From the NCBI RefSeq assembly GCF_035989885.1, contig NZ_CP108518.1, positions 5,881,001 through 5,945,000 on the forward strand: a DNA stretch of 64,000 bases. The letters are read 5' to 3'. Below the pieces are notes generated by a model. The model searched no databases, was not told the DNA's origin, and was given only the letters and a program-made list of their open reading frames with translations. This stretch comes from Streptomyces sp. NBC_01232 (GTDB lineage: Bacteria > Actinomycetota > Actinomycetes > Streptomycetales > Streptomycetaceae). Both the position numbers and the translations under genes were made by a program. Below are positions 17,801 through 26,013 of the stretch, piece by piece. How positions within the stretch are numbered: position 1 is the stretch's first letter; the number at the start of each line of letters is the position of its first letter.

Positions 17801-18637
17801 ATGCCCCAGCACACCTCAGGGTCCGACCGCGCTGCGGTGCCCCCCGCTGCCCGTGGCGGCGTGCGGTCCACCGCGCCCACGTCCCTGGAGGTGCTGTGGC
17901 GCTCGTACAAGGAATCGGGTGACGAGCGGTTGCGGGAGCAGCTGATCCTGCACTACTCGCCCCTGGTGAAGTACGTCGCCGGACGCGTCAGCGTGGGTCT
18001 GCCGCCCAATGTGGAGCAGGCCGACTTCGTCTCCTCCGGGGTCTTCGGGCTGATCGACGCCATCGAGAAGTTCGACATCGACCGGTCGATCAAGTTCGAG
18101 ACGTACGCGATCACCCGGATCCGCGGCGCGATGATCGACGAGCTGCGGGCCCTGGACTGGATCCCCCGCTCGGTCCGGCAGAAGGCGCGCGCCGTGGAGC
18201 GGGCCTACGCCACGCTGGAGGCCCAGCTGCGGCGCACCCCGACGGAGATCGAGGTCGCCGGGGAGATGGGGATCGGTGTGGACGACCTCCACACCGTCTT
18301 CAGCCAGTTGTCGCTGGCGAACGTGGTCGCCCTGGAGGAGCTGCTGCACGTCGGCGGCGAGGGCGGCGACCGCCTCTCGCTGATGGACACCCTGGAGGAC
18401 ACCGCCGCCGACAACCCGGTGGCGGTGGCGGAGGACCGCGAGCTGCGGCGCCTGCTGGCGCGGGCCATCAACACGCTGCCCGAGCGGGAGAAGACAGTGG
18501 TGACCCTCTACTACTACGAGGGCCTCACCCTCGCCGAGATCGGCAACGTCCTGGGCGTCACCGAGAGCCGGGTCAGCCAGATCCACACCAAGTCCGTCCT
18601 GCAACTGCGCGCGAAGTTGGCCGATGTGGGGAGGTGA
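17801..18637 (+). CDS. whiG: Sporulation RNA polymerase sigma factor WhiG
   Basis: WhiG is the FliA-type sigma factor that commits aerial hyphae to sporulation in Streptomyces. The 278-residue protein begins [12 protein letters not shown] and shows region 2 ([49 protein letters not shown]), region 3 ([17 protein letters not shown]) and region 4 ([45 protein letters not shown]). Agreement with known WhiG is near complete over the core, and the gene lies in its usual place upstream of rpsB. Family members are held in check by anti-sigma RsiG with c-di-GMP; that gene is not in the window. Confidence 0.97.
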   Translation: MPQHTSGSDRAAVPPAARGGVRSTAPTSLEVLWRSYKESGDERLREQLILHYSPLVKYVAGRVSVGLPPNVEQADFVSSGVFGLIDAIEKFDIDRSIKFETYAITRIRGAMIDELRALDWIPRSVRQKARAVERAYATLEAQLRRTPTEIEVAGEMGIGVDDLHTVFSQLSLANVVALEELLHVGGEGGDRLSLMDTLEDTAADNPVAVAEDRELRRLLARAINTLPEREKTVVTLYYYEGLTLAEIGNVLGVTESRVSQIHTKSVLQLRAKLADVGR

Positions 18638-18653
18638 GCTTGCGGTACCTCCG

Positions 18654-18665
18654 TAGAGTGGATGC
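18654..18665 (+). promoter_or_regulatory. Candidate -10 box for the leaderless TetR gene
   Basis: TAGAGT at 18654-18659 fits the actinobacterial -10 consensus TANNNT and lies seven bases before the GTG at 18666, so the transcript would start at the initiation codon. No ribosome-binding site is present. No convincing -35 was found. Confidence 0.4.
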
Positions 18666-19247
18666 GTGCCCAGGATTCGAGCGGCCTCCGTGGCCGAGCA
18701 CCGGTCGATGCAGCGCGGCGCCCTCTTGGACGCCGCGCGTTCCCTGCTGTCCGAAGGCGGGACGGAGGCGCTGACCTTCCCCGCCCTCGCGGAGCGGACC
18801 GGCCTCGCCCGGTCCTCCGTGTACGAGTACTTCCGCTCCCGCGCCGCAGTGGTCGAGGAACTGTGCGCCGTGGACTTTCCCGTGTGGGCCGCCGAGATCG
18901 AGGCGGCGATGGAGGAGGCCCCGTCGCCGGAGGAGAAGATCGAGGCCTACGTGCGCAGCCAGTTGGGGCTGGTGGGCGACCGGCGGCACCGGGCCGTGGT
19001 GGCCATCTCCGCCAGCGAGCTGGACGCGGGGGCCCGCGAGAAGATCCGCGCGGCCCACGGCGGGCTCGTGGCGATGATCGTCGAGGCGCTGAGCGCCCTG
19101 GGACAGGCCGAGCCGAGGCTGGCCGCCATGCTGCTGCAGGGTGTCGTGGACGCGGCGGTGCGGCGGATCGAGCTCGGCGCGGCGGAGGATCCCGCCGTCG
19201 TGACGGAGGCGGCCGTGGCCATGGCCCTGCGGGGCGTCCGGGGCTGA
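18666..19247 (+). CDS. TetR-family transcriptional regulator
   Basis: The 193-residue protein has an N-terminal helix-turn-helix (LLSEGGTEALTFPALAERTGLARSSVYEYFRSRAAVVEEL, about residues 26-65) and an all-helical ligand-binding C-terminal domain typical of TetR regulators. It follows whiG by 28 bases but has its own candidate -10. Its target and inducer cannot be read from the sequence. The neighbouring convergent M23 protein gene could be under its control, though no shared operator was seen. Confidence 0.9.
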   Translation: MPRIRAASVAEHRSMQRGALLDAARSLLSEGGTEALTFPALAERTGLARSSVYEYFRSRAAVVEELCAVDFPVWAAEIEAAMEEAPSPEEKIEAYVRSQLGLVGDRRHRAVVAISASELDAGAREKIRAAHGGLVAMIVEALSALGQAEPRLAAMLLQGVVDAAVRRIELGAAEDPAVVTEAAVAMALRGVRG

Positions 19248-19286
19248 GGCCCTTCAGCAGCCGCCCAGGACGCCGGGTCCCGTGCC

Positions 19287-19772
19287 TCAGCCGCCGGCGG
19301 GTTGTGATCCGGCGGGCAGGAGGCGCGGCGTCGGGCGCGGGAGGAGGGCCAGGGGGTTGAGGTAGGTCTCGCCCGCCAGCAGGCCCCAGTGCAGACACGG
19401 CTCCGGGCAGTGCGAGCCCTCCGTCAGGACCGCCACCACCTGGCCCGCCGTGACCGGCTCGCCCTCCACGACCAGCGGCCGCACCGGCTCGTAGGTCGTG
19501 CGCAGCCCGTTCGGCAGGGCGATGGAGAGCACCCCGCGGCCGGCGACCGGGCCAGCGTGGTGGACCCGGCCGGCCGCGACCGCCCGGAGCTCCGCGCCCA
19601 CCGGGGCGGACAGGTCCACGCCGCGGTGCCCGGCTGCGTACGGCGTGGGCGGCGGGTCCCACCAGCGGGCCACCGTCAGTGGGCCGGGCAGCGGGCGGAC
19701 CCCGGGAAGGGCCGGCTGGGACAGGGCCGGCTGGGACAGGGCCAGGAGCAGGCTGAGCAGCAAGGTCGTCAT
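19287..19772 (-). CDS. Secreted M23 (LytM-like) domain protein, catalytic site degenerate
   Basis: The 161-residue protein starts MTTLLLSLLLALSQPALSQPA, a signal peptide, followed by one M23/LytM domain. HRGVDLSAP keeps the first two zinc ligands (His49, Asp53) and LHWG keeps the third (His128). The catalytic His of the HxH motif is Cys126 (PCLHWG), and the region where YxH is expected reads TTYEPVRP, so the second catalytic His is also absent. Zinc binding may persist, but peptidoglycan cleavage looks unlikely. It resembles regulatory LytM proteins. It points away from rpsB and converges with the TetR gene. Confidence 0.82.
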   Translation of the reverse strand: MTTLLLSLLLALSQPALSQPALPGVRPLPGPLTVARWWDPPPTPYAAGHRGVDLSAPVGAELRAVAAGRVHHAGPVAGRGVLSIALPNGLRTTYEPVRPLVVEGEPVTAGQVVAVLTEGSHCPEPCLHWGLLAGETYLNPLALLPRPTPRLLPAGSQPAGG

Positions 19773-20022
19773 GGACCACAGCGTCCCGCGCCCGCCGGGA
19801 CGGACGTGCGGGCCTGTGGACGACCGCGGCACTGTGGACAACGGCGTCACCCGGCATACCGCCGGGTCCCGTACACTTCTTGTGGCGATCCGGGTCACCG
19901 GGTCGACTTCGCACGCCCCGGCGCCAGGCTGAAACAGCCAGGTGACAGCGTCTCTCGGTCCCTCATGGGGGCAGGGCGCGGTGGGGCGTCAGGAACCAAA
20001 CCGAGAAACCAAGGAGATGGCC
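19773..20022 (+). promoter_or_regulatory. Promoter and leader of rpsB
   Basis: This 250-base gap between the divergent M23 gene and rpsB contains TACACT at 19872-19877, a plausible -10, although no good -35 is spaced correctly. The following leader of about 140 bases ends in AAGGAG at 20011-20016. A long leader is expected for S2, which is autoregulated in other bacteria; no defined S2-binding structure was recognised. Confidence 0.45.
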
Positions 20023-20913
20023 ATGGCCGTCGTCACGATGCGGGAGCTGCTGGAAAGCGGCGTCCACTTCGGTCACCAGACCCGCCGTTGGAACCCGAAG
20101 ATGAAGCGCTTCATCTTCACGGAGCGCAACGGCATCTACATCATCGACCTGCTGCAGTCGCTGTCGTACATCGACCGCGCCTACGAGTTCGTGAAGGAGA
20201 CCGTCGCGCACGGTGGCTCCATCATGTTCGTCGGTACCAAGAAGCAGGCCCAGGAGGCCATCGCCGAGCAGGCGACGCGCGTTGGTATGCCGTACGTCAA
20301 CCAGCGGTGGCTGGGTGGCATGCTCACCAACTTCTCCACCGTCTACAAGCGCCTTCAGCGTCTGAAGGAGCTTGAGGCGATCGACTTCGAGGACGTCGCC
20401 GCCTCGGGTCTCACCAAGAAGGAGCTCCTGGTCCTCTCCCGCGAGAAGACCAAGCTGGAGAAGACCCTCGGTGGTATCCGCGAGATGTCGAAGGTTCCCA
20501 GCGCCGTCTGGATCGTCGACACCAAGAAGGAGCACATCGCCGTCGGTGAGGCGCGCAAGCTCCACATCCCGGTCGTCGCGATCCTCGACACCAACTGCGA
20601 CCCCGACGAGGTCGACTACAAGATCCCGGGCAACGACGACGCGATCCGTTCCGTCACCCTGCTCACCCGCGTGATCGCCGACGCCGTCGCCGAGGGCCTC
20701 ATCGCCCGCTCCGGCGCTGCGACCGGTGACTCGAAGCCGGGCGAGAAGGCCGCCGCCGAGCCGCTCGCCGAGTGGGAGCGCGACCTGCTCGAGGGCGACA
20801 AGAAGGCCGACGAGCCCGCCGAGGCCGCTCCGGCCGAGGCTGCTGCCGAGGCCCCGGCTGCCGAGGCCCCCGCCGCCGAGGCCGCTCCGGCCGCGGACGC
20901 CGAGCAGGCCTGA
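20023..20913 (+). CDS. rpsB: 30S ribosomal protein S2
   Basis: S2 is a late-assembling small-subunit protein that anchors bS1. The 296-residue protein starts [29 protein letters not shown] and continues with the conserved S2 core, including IAIVDTNCDP-like [22 protein letters not shown]. The C-terminal 50 residues are an Ala/Glu-rich tail typical of actinobacteria. The ATG at 20023 has AAGGAG six bases upstream; an ATG at 20017 in frame is less well spaced. Two hairpins separate it from tsf. Confidence 0.97.
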   Translation: MAVVTMRELLESGVHFGHQTRRWNPKMKRFIFTERNGIYIIDLLQSLSYIDRAYEFVKETVAHGGSIMFVGTKKQAQEAIAEQATRVGMPYVNQRWLGGMLTNFSTVYKRLQRLKELEAIDFEDVAASGLTKKELLVLSREKTKLEKTLGGIREMSKVPSAVWIVDTKKEHIAVGEARKLHIPVVAILDTNCDPDEVDYKIPGNDDAIRSVTLLTRVIADAVAEGLIARSGAATGDSKPGEKAAAEPLAEWERDLLEGDKKADEPAEAAPAEAAAEAPAAEAPAAEAAPAADAEQA

Positions 20914-20925
20914 CCCACTGAGAGC

Positions 20926-20947
20926 GCCCGGCGTTCACTCGCCGGGC
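20926..20947 (+). terminator. Hairpin 1 between rpsB and tsf
   Basis: GCCCGGCG (20926-20933) pairs with CGCCGGGC (20940-20947) around a TTCACT loop, 12 bases after the rpsB stop. It is probably an attenuator that reduces tsf transcription relative to rpsB or stabilises the rpsB mRNA end. Confidence 0.7.
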
Positions 20948-20968
20948 ACTCCCAGCACGGACGATGAC

Positions 20969-21005
20969 GGCGGGGGAGCCGCGCCAAAAGCGCGGCGCCT
21001 CCGCC
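20969..21005 (+). terminator. Hairpin 2 between rpsB and tsf
   Basis: GGCGG(GGGA)GCCGCGC pairs with GCGCGGC(GCCT)CCGCC around a CAAAA loop, with a small internal mismatch. Together with the preceding hairpin it makes a tandem attenuator before tsf. Confidence 0.7.
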
Positions 21006-21048
21006 GTTCACCCGTAGATCTACGACTTCGAGAGAGAATCCCAGACTC

Positions 21049-21885
21049 ATGGCGAACTACACCGCCGCTGACGTCAAGAAGCTCCGCGAGCTCACCGGCG
21101 TCGGCATGATGGACTGCAAGAACGCGCTGGTCGAGTCCGACGGCGACGTCGACAAGGCCATCGAGGCCCTCCGCATCAAGGGTCAGAAGGGCGTCGCCAA
21201 GCGCGAGGGCCGTTCTGCCGAGAACGGTGCCGTCGCCTCCCTCATCTCCGACGACAACACCTCCGGTGTCCTCGTCGAGCTGAAGTGCGAGACGGACTTC
21301 GTCGCCAAGGGTGACAAGTTCCAGGCCGTCACCAACGAGATCGCCGCGCACATCGCCGCGACCTCCCCGGCCGACATCGAGGCGCTGCTCGCGTCCGAGA
21401 TCGCGCCCGGCAAGACCGTCCAGGCGTTCGTGGACGAGGCCAACGCCAACCTCGGCGAGAAGATCGTCCTGGACCGCTTCGCGCAGTTCACCGGCGGTTA
21501 CGTCTCGGCGTACATGCACCGCACCATGCCCGACCTGCCGTTCCAGATCGGCGTCCTGGTCGAGCTGGACAAGGAGAACGCCGAGGTCGCCCGCGGCATC
21601 GCGCAGCACATCGCCGCGTTCTCCCCGCAGTGGCTGTCCGCCGAGGACGTCCCGGCCGAGAAGGTCGAGTCCGAGCGTCGTGTGGCCGAAGAGGTCACCC
21701 GCGCCGAGGGCAAGCCCGAGGCCGCGATCGCGAAGATCGTCGAGGGTCGCGTCAACGGCTTCTTCAAGGAGAACACCCTCCTTGGCCAGGCCTACGCGCT
21801 GGACAACAAGAAGTCCGTCCAGAAGGTTCTGGACGAGGCCGGTGTCACCCTGGTGCGCTTCTCGCGCATCAAGGTCGGCATCTGA
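21049..21885 (+). CDS. tsf: Elongation factor Ts
   Basis: EF-Ts is the guanine nucleotide exchange factor for EF-Tu. The 278-residue protein starts MANYTAADVKKLRELTGVGMMDCKNALVESDGDVDKAIEALRIKG (UBA-like domain with the TGVGMMDCK motif) and contains the core TDFVAKGD...HIAATSP and the C-terminal FFKENTLLGQAYA. The length is normal. It lies between rpsB and pyrH, as in most bacteria, with hairpins on both sides. Confidence 0.97.
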   Translation: MANYTAADVKKLRELTGVGMMDCKNALVESDGDVDKAIEALRIKGQKGVAKREGRSAENGAVASLISDDNTSGVLVELKCETDFVAKGDKFQAVTNEIAAHIAATSPADIEALLASEIAPGKTVQAFVDEANANLGEKIVLDRFAQFTGGYVSAYMHRTMPDLPFQIGVLVELDKENAEVARGIAQHIAAFSPQWLSAEDVPAEKVESERRVAEEVTRAEGKPEAAIAKIVEGRVNGFFKENTLLGQAYALDNKKSVQKVLDEAGVTLVRFSRIKVGI

Positions 21886-21973
21886 GTCCGTCCGTACGCG
21901 ACGGACACCGGACCCCGGTAGGGTCTGAGGCAGTCGTCCGCGCTCGCGCGAGGCGACCGCAGATCTGACGAGG

Positions 21974-22020
21974 AGGCCATTGCCGTAGAGGGAACCGCAA
22001 GGACCCACCGGCAATGGCCT
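21974..22020 (+). terminator. 12-bp hairpin in the pyrH leader
   Basis: AGGCCATTGCCG (21974-21985) is perfectly complementary to CGGCAATGGCCT (22009-22020), with a 23-base loop, and TCTTCGT follows. It looks like a classical terminator for tsf. Since it lies only 27 bases before the pyrH start, it may also act as an attenuator for pyrH. Confidence 0.8.
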
Positions 22021-22047
22021 TCTTCGTATGTGCACGAGGAGATCTCC

Positions 22048-22827
22048 ATGAATCAGGGCGTGGACCCCCACACCGCATCCGACGACAAGAGCGACCAGGA
22101 CGAGAAGGGCCGCCGCTTCATGCTGAAGCTGTCGGGCGAGGCCTTCTCCGGTGGCGGAGGACTGGGCGTCGACCCCGACGTCGTCCACGCCATCGCGCGT
22201 GAGATCGCCGCGGTGGTCCGCGACGGCGCGGAGATCGCCGTCGTGATCGGCGGCGGCAACTTCTTCCGCGGCGCCGAACTCCAGCAGCGCGGCATGGACC
22301 GGGCCCGGTCCGACTACATGGGCATGCTCGGTACCGTCATGAACTGCCTCGCACTCCAGGACTTCCTGGAGAAGGAGGGCATCGACTCCCGCGTGCAGAC
22401 CGCCATCACCATGGGCCAGGTCGCGGAGCCGTACATCCCGCTGCGTGCCGTGCGGCACCTGGAGAAGGGCCGCGTCGTCATCTTCGGCGCCGGCATGGGC
22501 ATGCCCTACTTCTCCACCGACACCACGGCCGCCCAGCGCGCCCTGGAGATCGACGCCGAGGCCCTGCTCATGGGCAAGAACGGCGTCGACGGGGTCTACG
22601 ACTCCGACCCGAAGAAGAACCCGGACGCGGTGAAGTTCGACGCGCTGGAGTACAGCGAGGTCCTCTCACGCGACCTCAAGGTCGCCGATGCCACCGCGAT
22701 CACGCTCTGCCGCGACAACAAGCTGCCGATCCTCGTGTTCGAGCTGCTCGCCGAGGGCAATATCGCCCGGGCCGTCAAGGGTGAGAAGATCGGCACGCTC
22801 GTGAGCGACCAGGAAACCCGGGTCTGA
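22048..22827 (+). CDS. pyrH: UMP kinase
   Basis: PyrH phosphorylates UMP to UDP, is activated by GTP and inhibited by UTP in bacteria. The 259-residue amino-acid-kinase-family protein has [32 protein letters not shown], the acceptor region [18 protein letters not shown] and [17 protein letters not shown]. The ATG at 22048 is preferred over GTG 22030 because GAGGAG at 22036-22041 is well spaced. The first 30 residues are a hydrophilic extension. It precedes frr by 93 bases. Confidence 0.95.
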   Translation: MNQGVDPHTASDDKSDQDEKGRRFMLKLSGEAFSGGGGLGVDPDVVHAIAREIAAVVRDGAEIAVVIGGGNFFRGAELQQRGMDRARSDYMGMLGTVMNCLALQDFLEKEGIDSRVQTAITMGQVAEPYIPLRAVRHLEKGRVVIFGAGMGMPYFSTDTTAAQRALEIDAEALLMGKNGVDGVYDSDPKKNPDAVKFDALEYSEVLSRDLKVADATAITLCRDNKLPILVFELLAEGNIARAVKGEKIGTLVSDQETRV

Positions 22828-22920
22828 GCCGTCCGCTGCCGGACCGAGCGGGCCCGGACCGGGCCCGCCAGACCCGCCCGCCCGCCTGAACCATCCATAT
22901 CTGACATGCAGGAGCACGTG

Positions 22921-23478
22921 GTGACCGAAGAGATCCTCCTCGAGGCCGAGGAGAAGATGGAAAAGGCCGTCGTCGTCGCCAAGGAAGACTTCGCCGCGAT
23001 TCGCACCGGCCGTGCGCACCCGGCGATGTTCAACAAGATCGTGGCGGAGTACTACGGCGCCATCACGCCCATCAACCAGCTCGCCTCCTTCTCGGTGCCC
23101 GAGCCGCGCATGGCGATCGTGACCCCGTTCGACAAGAGCGCCCTGCGCAACATCGAGCAGGCCATCCGCGACTCCGACCTCGGTGTCAACCCGAGCAACG
23201 ACGGCAGCATCATCCGGGTGACCTTCCCCGAGCTGACGCAGGACCGCCGCAAGGAGTACATCAAGGTCGCGCGCACCAAGGCCGAGGACTCGAAGATCTC
23301 GCTGCGCGCCGTCCGCCGCAAGGCCAAGGACGCCCTTGACAAGCTGGTCAAGGACAAGGAGGCCGGCGAGGACGAGGTGCGCCGCGCGGAGAAGGAGCTC
23401 GACGACACCACCGCGAAGTACGTCGCGCAGGTGGACGAGCTCCTCAAGCACAAGGAAGCCGAGCTCCTCGAAGTCTGA
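22921..23478 (+). CDS. frr: Ribosome recycling factor
   Basis: RRF works with EF-G to split post-termination ribosomes. The 185-residue protein matches the family throughout ([70 protein letters not shown]). The GTG at 22921 is chosen: AGGAG at 22910-22914 sits six bases upstream, and an ATG at 22906 would overlap that site. The stop overlaps the cdsA ATG. Confidence 0.96.
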   Translation: MTEEILLEAEEKMEKAVVVAKEDFAAIRTGRAHPAMFNKIVAEYYGAITPINQLASFSVPEPRMAIVTPFDKSALRNIEQAIRDSDLGVNPSNDGSIIRVTFPELTQDRRKEYIKVARTKAEDSKISLRAVRRKAKDALDKLVKDKEAGEDEVRRAEKELDDTTAKYVAQVDELLKHKEAELLEV

Positions 23479-24554
23479 TGAACGACACTTCCTGGCAGCC
23501 GGAGCCGGTTCCGGCGGGTCCCGCATACGATGCGCAGGTGGGCCCGCACACTCGGCCCATGCCCATCGTGCCCGATGCCGCCGGCCGTGACTTCGACGAC
23601 CGGGAAGCACGCGATCGGGGGGTCGTCGCCGACGGCGGCCCCCTCTTCCGCGCCGATACGCCGCCGCAGGAGCCCATGCCCAGCCCCCCGCCTCCGCATG
23701 CCCAGCAGCCGCAGGACTCCTCGCCCCCGCCGCAGAAGAAGCGCGCCGGGCGGGACCTGCGTGCGGCCATAGGGGTAGGCGTCGGTCTCGGCGCGGTGAT
23801 CTTCGCCTCGCTGCTGTTCGTCAAGGCCGTCTTCGTCGGCGTCATCGTCGTCGCGGTCGTCGTCGGCCTGTGGGAGCTCACCTCCCGGCTGCAGGAGAAG
23901 AAGGGCATCAAGGCCCCGCTCGTCCCGCTCGCGGTCGGCGGCGCCGCCATGGTCATCGCCGGATACGTCCGGGGGGCCGAGGGCGCCTGGGTCGCCATGG
24001 CCCTGACCGTGCTGGCGGTCCTGGTGTGGCGGATGACCGAACCGCCCGAGGACTACCTCAAGGACGTCACGGCGGGCGCCTTCGCGGCCTTCTACGTCCC
24101 CTTCCTGGCCACCTTCGTCGCGATGCTGCTCACCGCCGACGACGGTCCCCAGCGCGTGATCACCTTCCTGCTCCTGACGGTGGTCAGTGACACAGGGGCC
24201 TACGCGGTCGGCTGGCGCTTCGGCAAGACCAAGCTCGCGCCGCGCATCAGCCCCGGCAAGACCCGCGAAGGACTGTTCGGCGCGGTGGCCTTCGCCATGG
24301 CGGCCGGCGCGCTGTGCATGGAGTTCCTGATCGACGGCGGCGCCTGGTGGCAGGGCCTGCTGCTCGGCCTCGCGGTCGCGGTCAGCGCGACCCTGGGCGA
24401 CCTGGGCGAGTCGATGATCAAGAGGGACCTCGGCATCAAGGACATGGGCACCCTGCTGCCGGGACACGGCGGCATCATGGACCGCCTCGACTCCCTGCTC
24501 CCGACGGCCCCCGTGGTGTGGCTGCTGCTGGCGGCCTTCGTAGGCACCGGCTGA
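23478..24554 (+). CDS. cdsA: Phosphatidate cytidylyltransferase CdsA
   Basis: CdsA makes CDP-diacylglycerol, the precursor of bacterial phospholipids, in the membrane. The 358-residue protein has a Pro-rich cytoplasmic N-terminus of about 90 residues and then about eight hydrophobic segments. The family signature occurs near the C-terminus (GDLGESMIKRDLGIKDMGTLLPGHGGIMDRLDS, from about residue 310). The N-terminal extension is typical of actinobacteria. It overlaps frr by one base, so the two are coupled. Confidence 0.94.
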   Translation: MNDTSWQPEPVPAGPAYDAQVGPHTRPMPIVPDAAGRDFDDREARDRGVVADGGPLFRADTPPQEPMPSPPPPHAQQPQDSSPPPQKKRAGRDLRAAIGVGVGLGAVIFASLLFVKAVFVGVIVVAVVVGLWELTSRLQEKKGIKAPLVPLAVGGAAMVIAGYVRGAEGAWVAMALTVLAVLVWRMTEPPEDYLKDVTAGAFAAFYVPFLATFVAMLLTADDGPQRVITFLLLTVVSDTGAYAVGWRFGKTKLAPRISPGKTREGLFGAVAFAMAAGALCMEFLIDGGAWWQGLLLGLAVAVSATLGDLGESMIKRDLGIKDMGTLLPGHGGIMDRLDSLLPTAPVVWLLLAAFVGTG

Positions 24555-24596
24555 CCTGCGAAAAGGCGTCGCAGGACGCCGGGCGGTTACTCTTGG

Positions 24597-24624
24597 AAGG
24601 CGCGCTGCTTCTGCGGCGCGCCTT
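24597..24624 (+). terminator. Terminator between cdsA and rlmN
   Basis: AAGGCGCGC (24597-24605) pairs with GCGCGCCTT (24616-24624) and is followed by TCGTCTT, a near-classical intrinsic terminator. It lies only 23 bases before rlmN, whose AAGGAG site follows directly. Confidence 0.8.
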
Positions 24625-24647
24625 TCGTCTTACAAGGAGTACCTGCC

Positions 24648-25760
24648 ATGGCCCGCCCCGTTCCGGGAGAGCTCACCTTCGTCGCCCCTCGCGGGGCCAA
24701 GAAGCCGCCCCGGCACCTCGCCGACATGACCCCGGCCGAGCGCCGTGAGGCGGTCGCCGCGATCGGCGAGAAGCCGTTCCGGGCCAAGCAGCTCTCCCAG
24801 CACTACTTCGCGCGGTACGCGCACGACCCGGCCGAGTGGACCGACATCCCGGCGGGCTCGCGGGAGAAGCTCCAGCAGGAGCTGCTGCCGGACCTGATGA
24901 ACGTCATCCGGCACATCTCGTGCGACGACGACACCACCCGCAAGACCCTGTGGAAGCTGCACGACGGCACGCTCGTCGAGTCCGTGCTCATGCGCTACCC
25001 CGACCGGGTCACCATGTGCATCTCCTCGCAGGCCGGCTGCGGCATGAACTGCCCGTTCTGCGCGACCGGCCAGGCGGGCCTCGACCGCAACCTCTCCACC
25101 GCCGAGATCGTGCACCAGATCGTCGACGGCATGCGCGCGCTGCGCGACGGCGAGGTCCCCGGCGGCCCGGCGCGGCTGTCGAACATCGTCTTCATGGGCA
25201 TGGGCGAGCCGCTGGCCAACTACAACCGCGTGGTGGGCGCCATCCGCCGGCTCACCGACCCGGAGCCCGACGGCCTGGGCCTGTCGCAGCGCGGTATCAC
25301 CGTCTCCACCGTCGGTCTGGTTCCGGCCATGCTGCGCTTCGCCGACGAGGGCTTCAAGTGCCGTCTGGCCGTCTCGCTGCACGCGCCCGACGACGAGCTG
25401 CGCGACACCCTCGTCCCGGTCAACACCCGCTGGAACGTCCGCGAGGTGCTCGGTGCGGCCTGGGAGTACGCCGAGAAGTCCGGCCGCCGGATCTCGATCG
25501 AGTACGCCCTGATCCGCGACATCAACGACCAGGCCTGGCGCGGTGACCTCCTGGGCAAGCTGCTCAAGGGCAAGCGCGTGCACGTCAACCTGATCCCGCT
25601 GAACCCGACGCCGGGCTCCAAGTGGACCGCCTCGCGGCCGGAGGACGAGAAGGCCTTCGTGGAGGCCATCGCCCGGCACGGCGTGCCCGTGACCGTACGG
25701 GACACCCGCGGCCAGGAGATCGACGGCGCGTGCGGCCAGCTGGCCGCCTCGGAGCGCTAG
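24648..25760 (+). CDS. rlmN: Dual-specificity RNA methyltransferase RlmN
   Basis: RlmN is a radical-SAM enzyme forming m2A2503 in 23S rRNA and m2A37 in some tRNAs. The 370-residue protein has the CxxxCxxC cluster in [18 protein letters not shown] (about 125-140), [12 protein letters not shown], and the C-terminal Cys near DIDGACGQL used for the covalent intermediate ([14 protein letters not shown]). The N-terminal helical domain is present. AAGGAG lies before the ATG. A near-perfect palindrome after the stop separates it from the thiamine riboswitch. Confidence 0.95.
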   Translation: MARPVPGELTFVAPRGAKKPPRHLADMTPAERREAVAAIGEKPFRAKQLSQHYFARYAHDPAEWTDIPAGSREKLQQELLPDLMNVIRHISCDDDTTRKTLWKLHDGTLVESVLMRYPDRVTMCISSQAGCGMNCPFCATGQAGLDRNLSTAEIVHQIVDGMRALRDGEVPGGPARLSNIVFMGMGEPLANYNRVVGAIRRLTDPEPDGLGLSQRGITVSTVGLVPAMLRFADEGFKCRLAVSLHAPDDELRDTLVPVNTRWNVREVLGAAWEYAEKSGRRISIEYALIRDINDQAWRGDLLGKLLKGKRVHVNLIPLNPTPGSKWTASRPEDEKAFVEAIARHGVPVTVRDTRGQEIDGACGQLAASER

Positions 25761-25782
25761 ATTCCGCTTCTGTTCGACGCGA

Positions 25783-25810
25783 TTCGGCCACGGGGTACCC
25801 TGTGGCCGAA
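25783..25810 (+). terminator. Near-perfect 28-base palindrome after rlmN
   Basis: TTCGGCCAC at 25783-25791 and GTGGCCGAA at 25802-25810 flank G-GGG-TA-CCC-T, so pairing continues almost to the centre with one G-U pair. It is followed by CCAATTTCATATT. It is a probable terminator isolating rlmN from the riboswitch transcript. Confidence 0.8.
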
Positions 25811-25823
25811 CCAATTTCATATT

Positions 25824-25917
25824 CCGACAGGGGAGCGCCACAGCGCTGAGAGTGCGGTATCCGTCATCCGCAGACCCTCTGAACCTCGCCCCGGTCATTC
25901 GGGGTAGGAAGTTCGGT
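25824..25917 (+). ncRNA. TPP (thiamine pyrophosphate) riboswitch
   Basis: The conserved THI-element blocks occur in order: ACAGGGGAGC, GCTGAGAGTGCGG, CCGCAGACCCTCTGAACCT, then GTCATTCGGGGTAGGAAG, enclosed by the weak outer pair CCGAC/GTTCGG. These are the pyrimidine-sensing (CTGAGA) and pyrophosphate-sensing (ACCCTCTGAACCT) elements. The element precedes a thiamine ABC transporter, as expected. When TPP is abundant, the downstream genes should be off. The expression platform is described in the next entry. Confidence 0.96.
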
Positions 25918-25982
25918 CACCACTCTTGCTGTTGCGCCCTGCCCGGCGTCCGCTCGCGAAGAGCGCCGGTCGGGGCCGCGTC

Positions 25983-26005
25983 TTCTCCTGGACATCCCAG
26001 GAGGA
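25983..26005 (+). promoter_or_regulatory. Shine-Dalgarno-sequestering hairpin of the TPP riboswitch
   Basis: CTCCTGG (25985-25991) pairs perfectly with CCAGGAG (25997-26003) around ACATC, extendable by one G-U and one A-U pair. The 3' arm contains the AGGAGG (25999-26004) that serves the lipoprotein start at 26014. Folding would hide the ribosome site, so the riboswitch probably regulates translation start rather than termination. The pairing is seen directly; the switching is inferred. Confidence 0.7.
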
Positions 26006-26013
26006 ATTCACCA

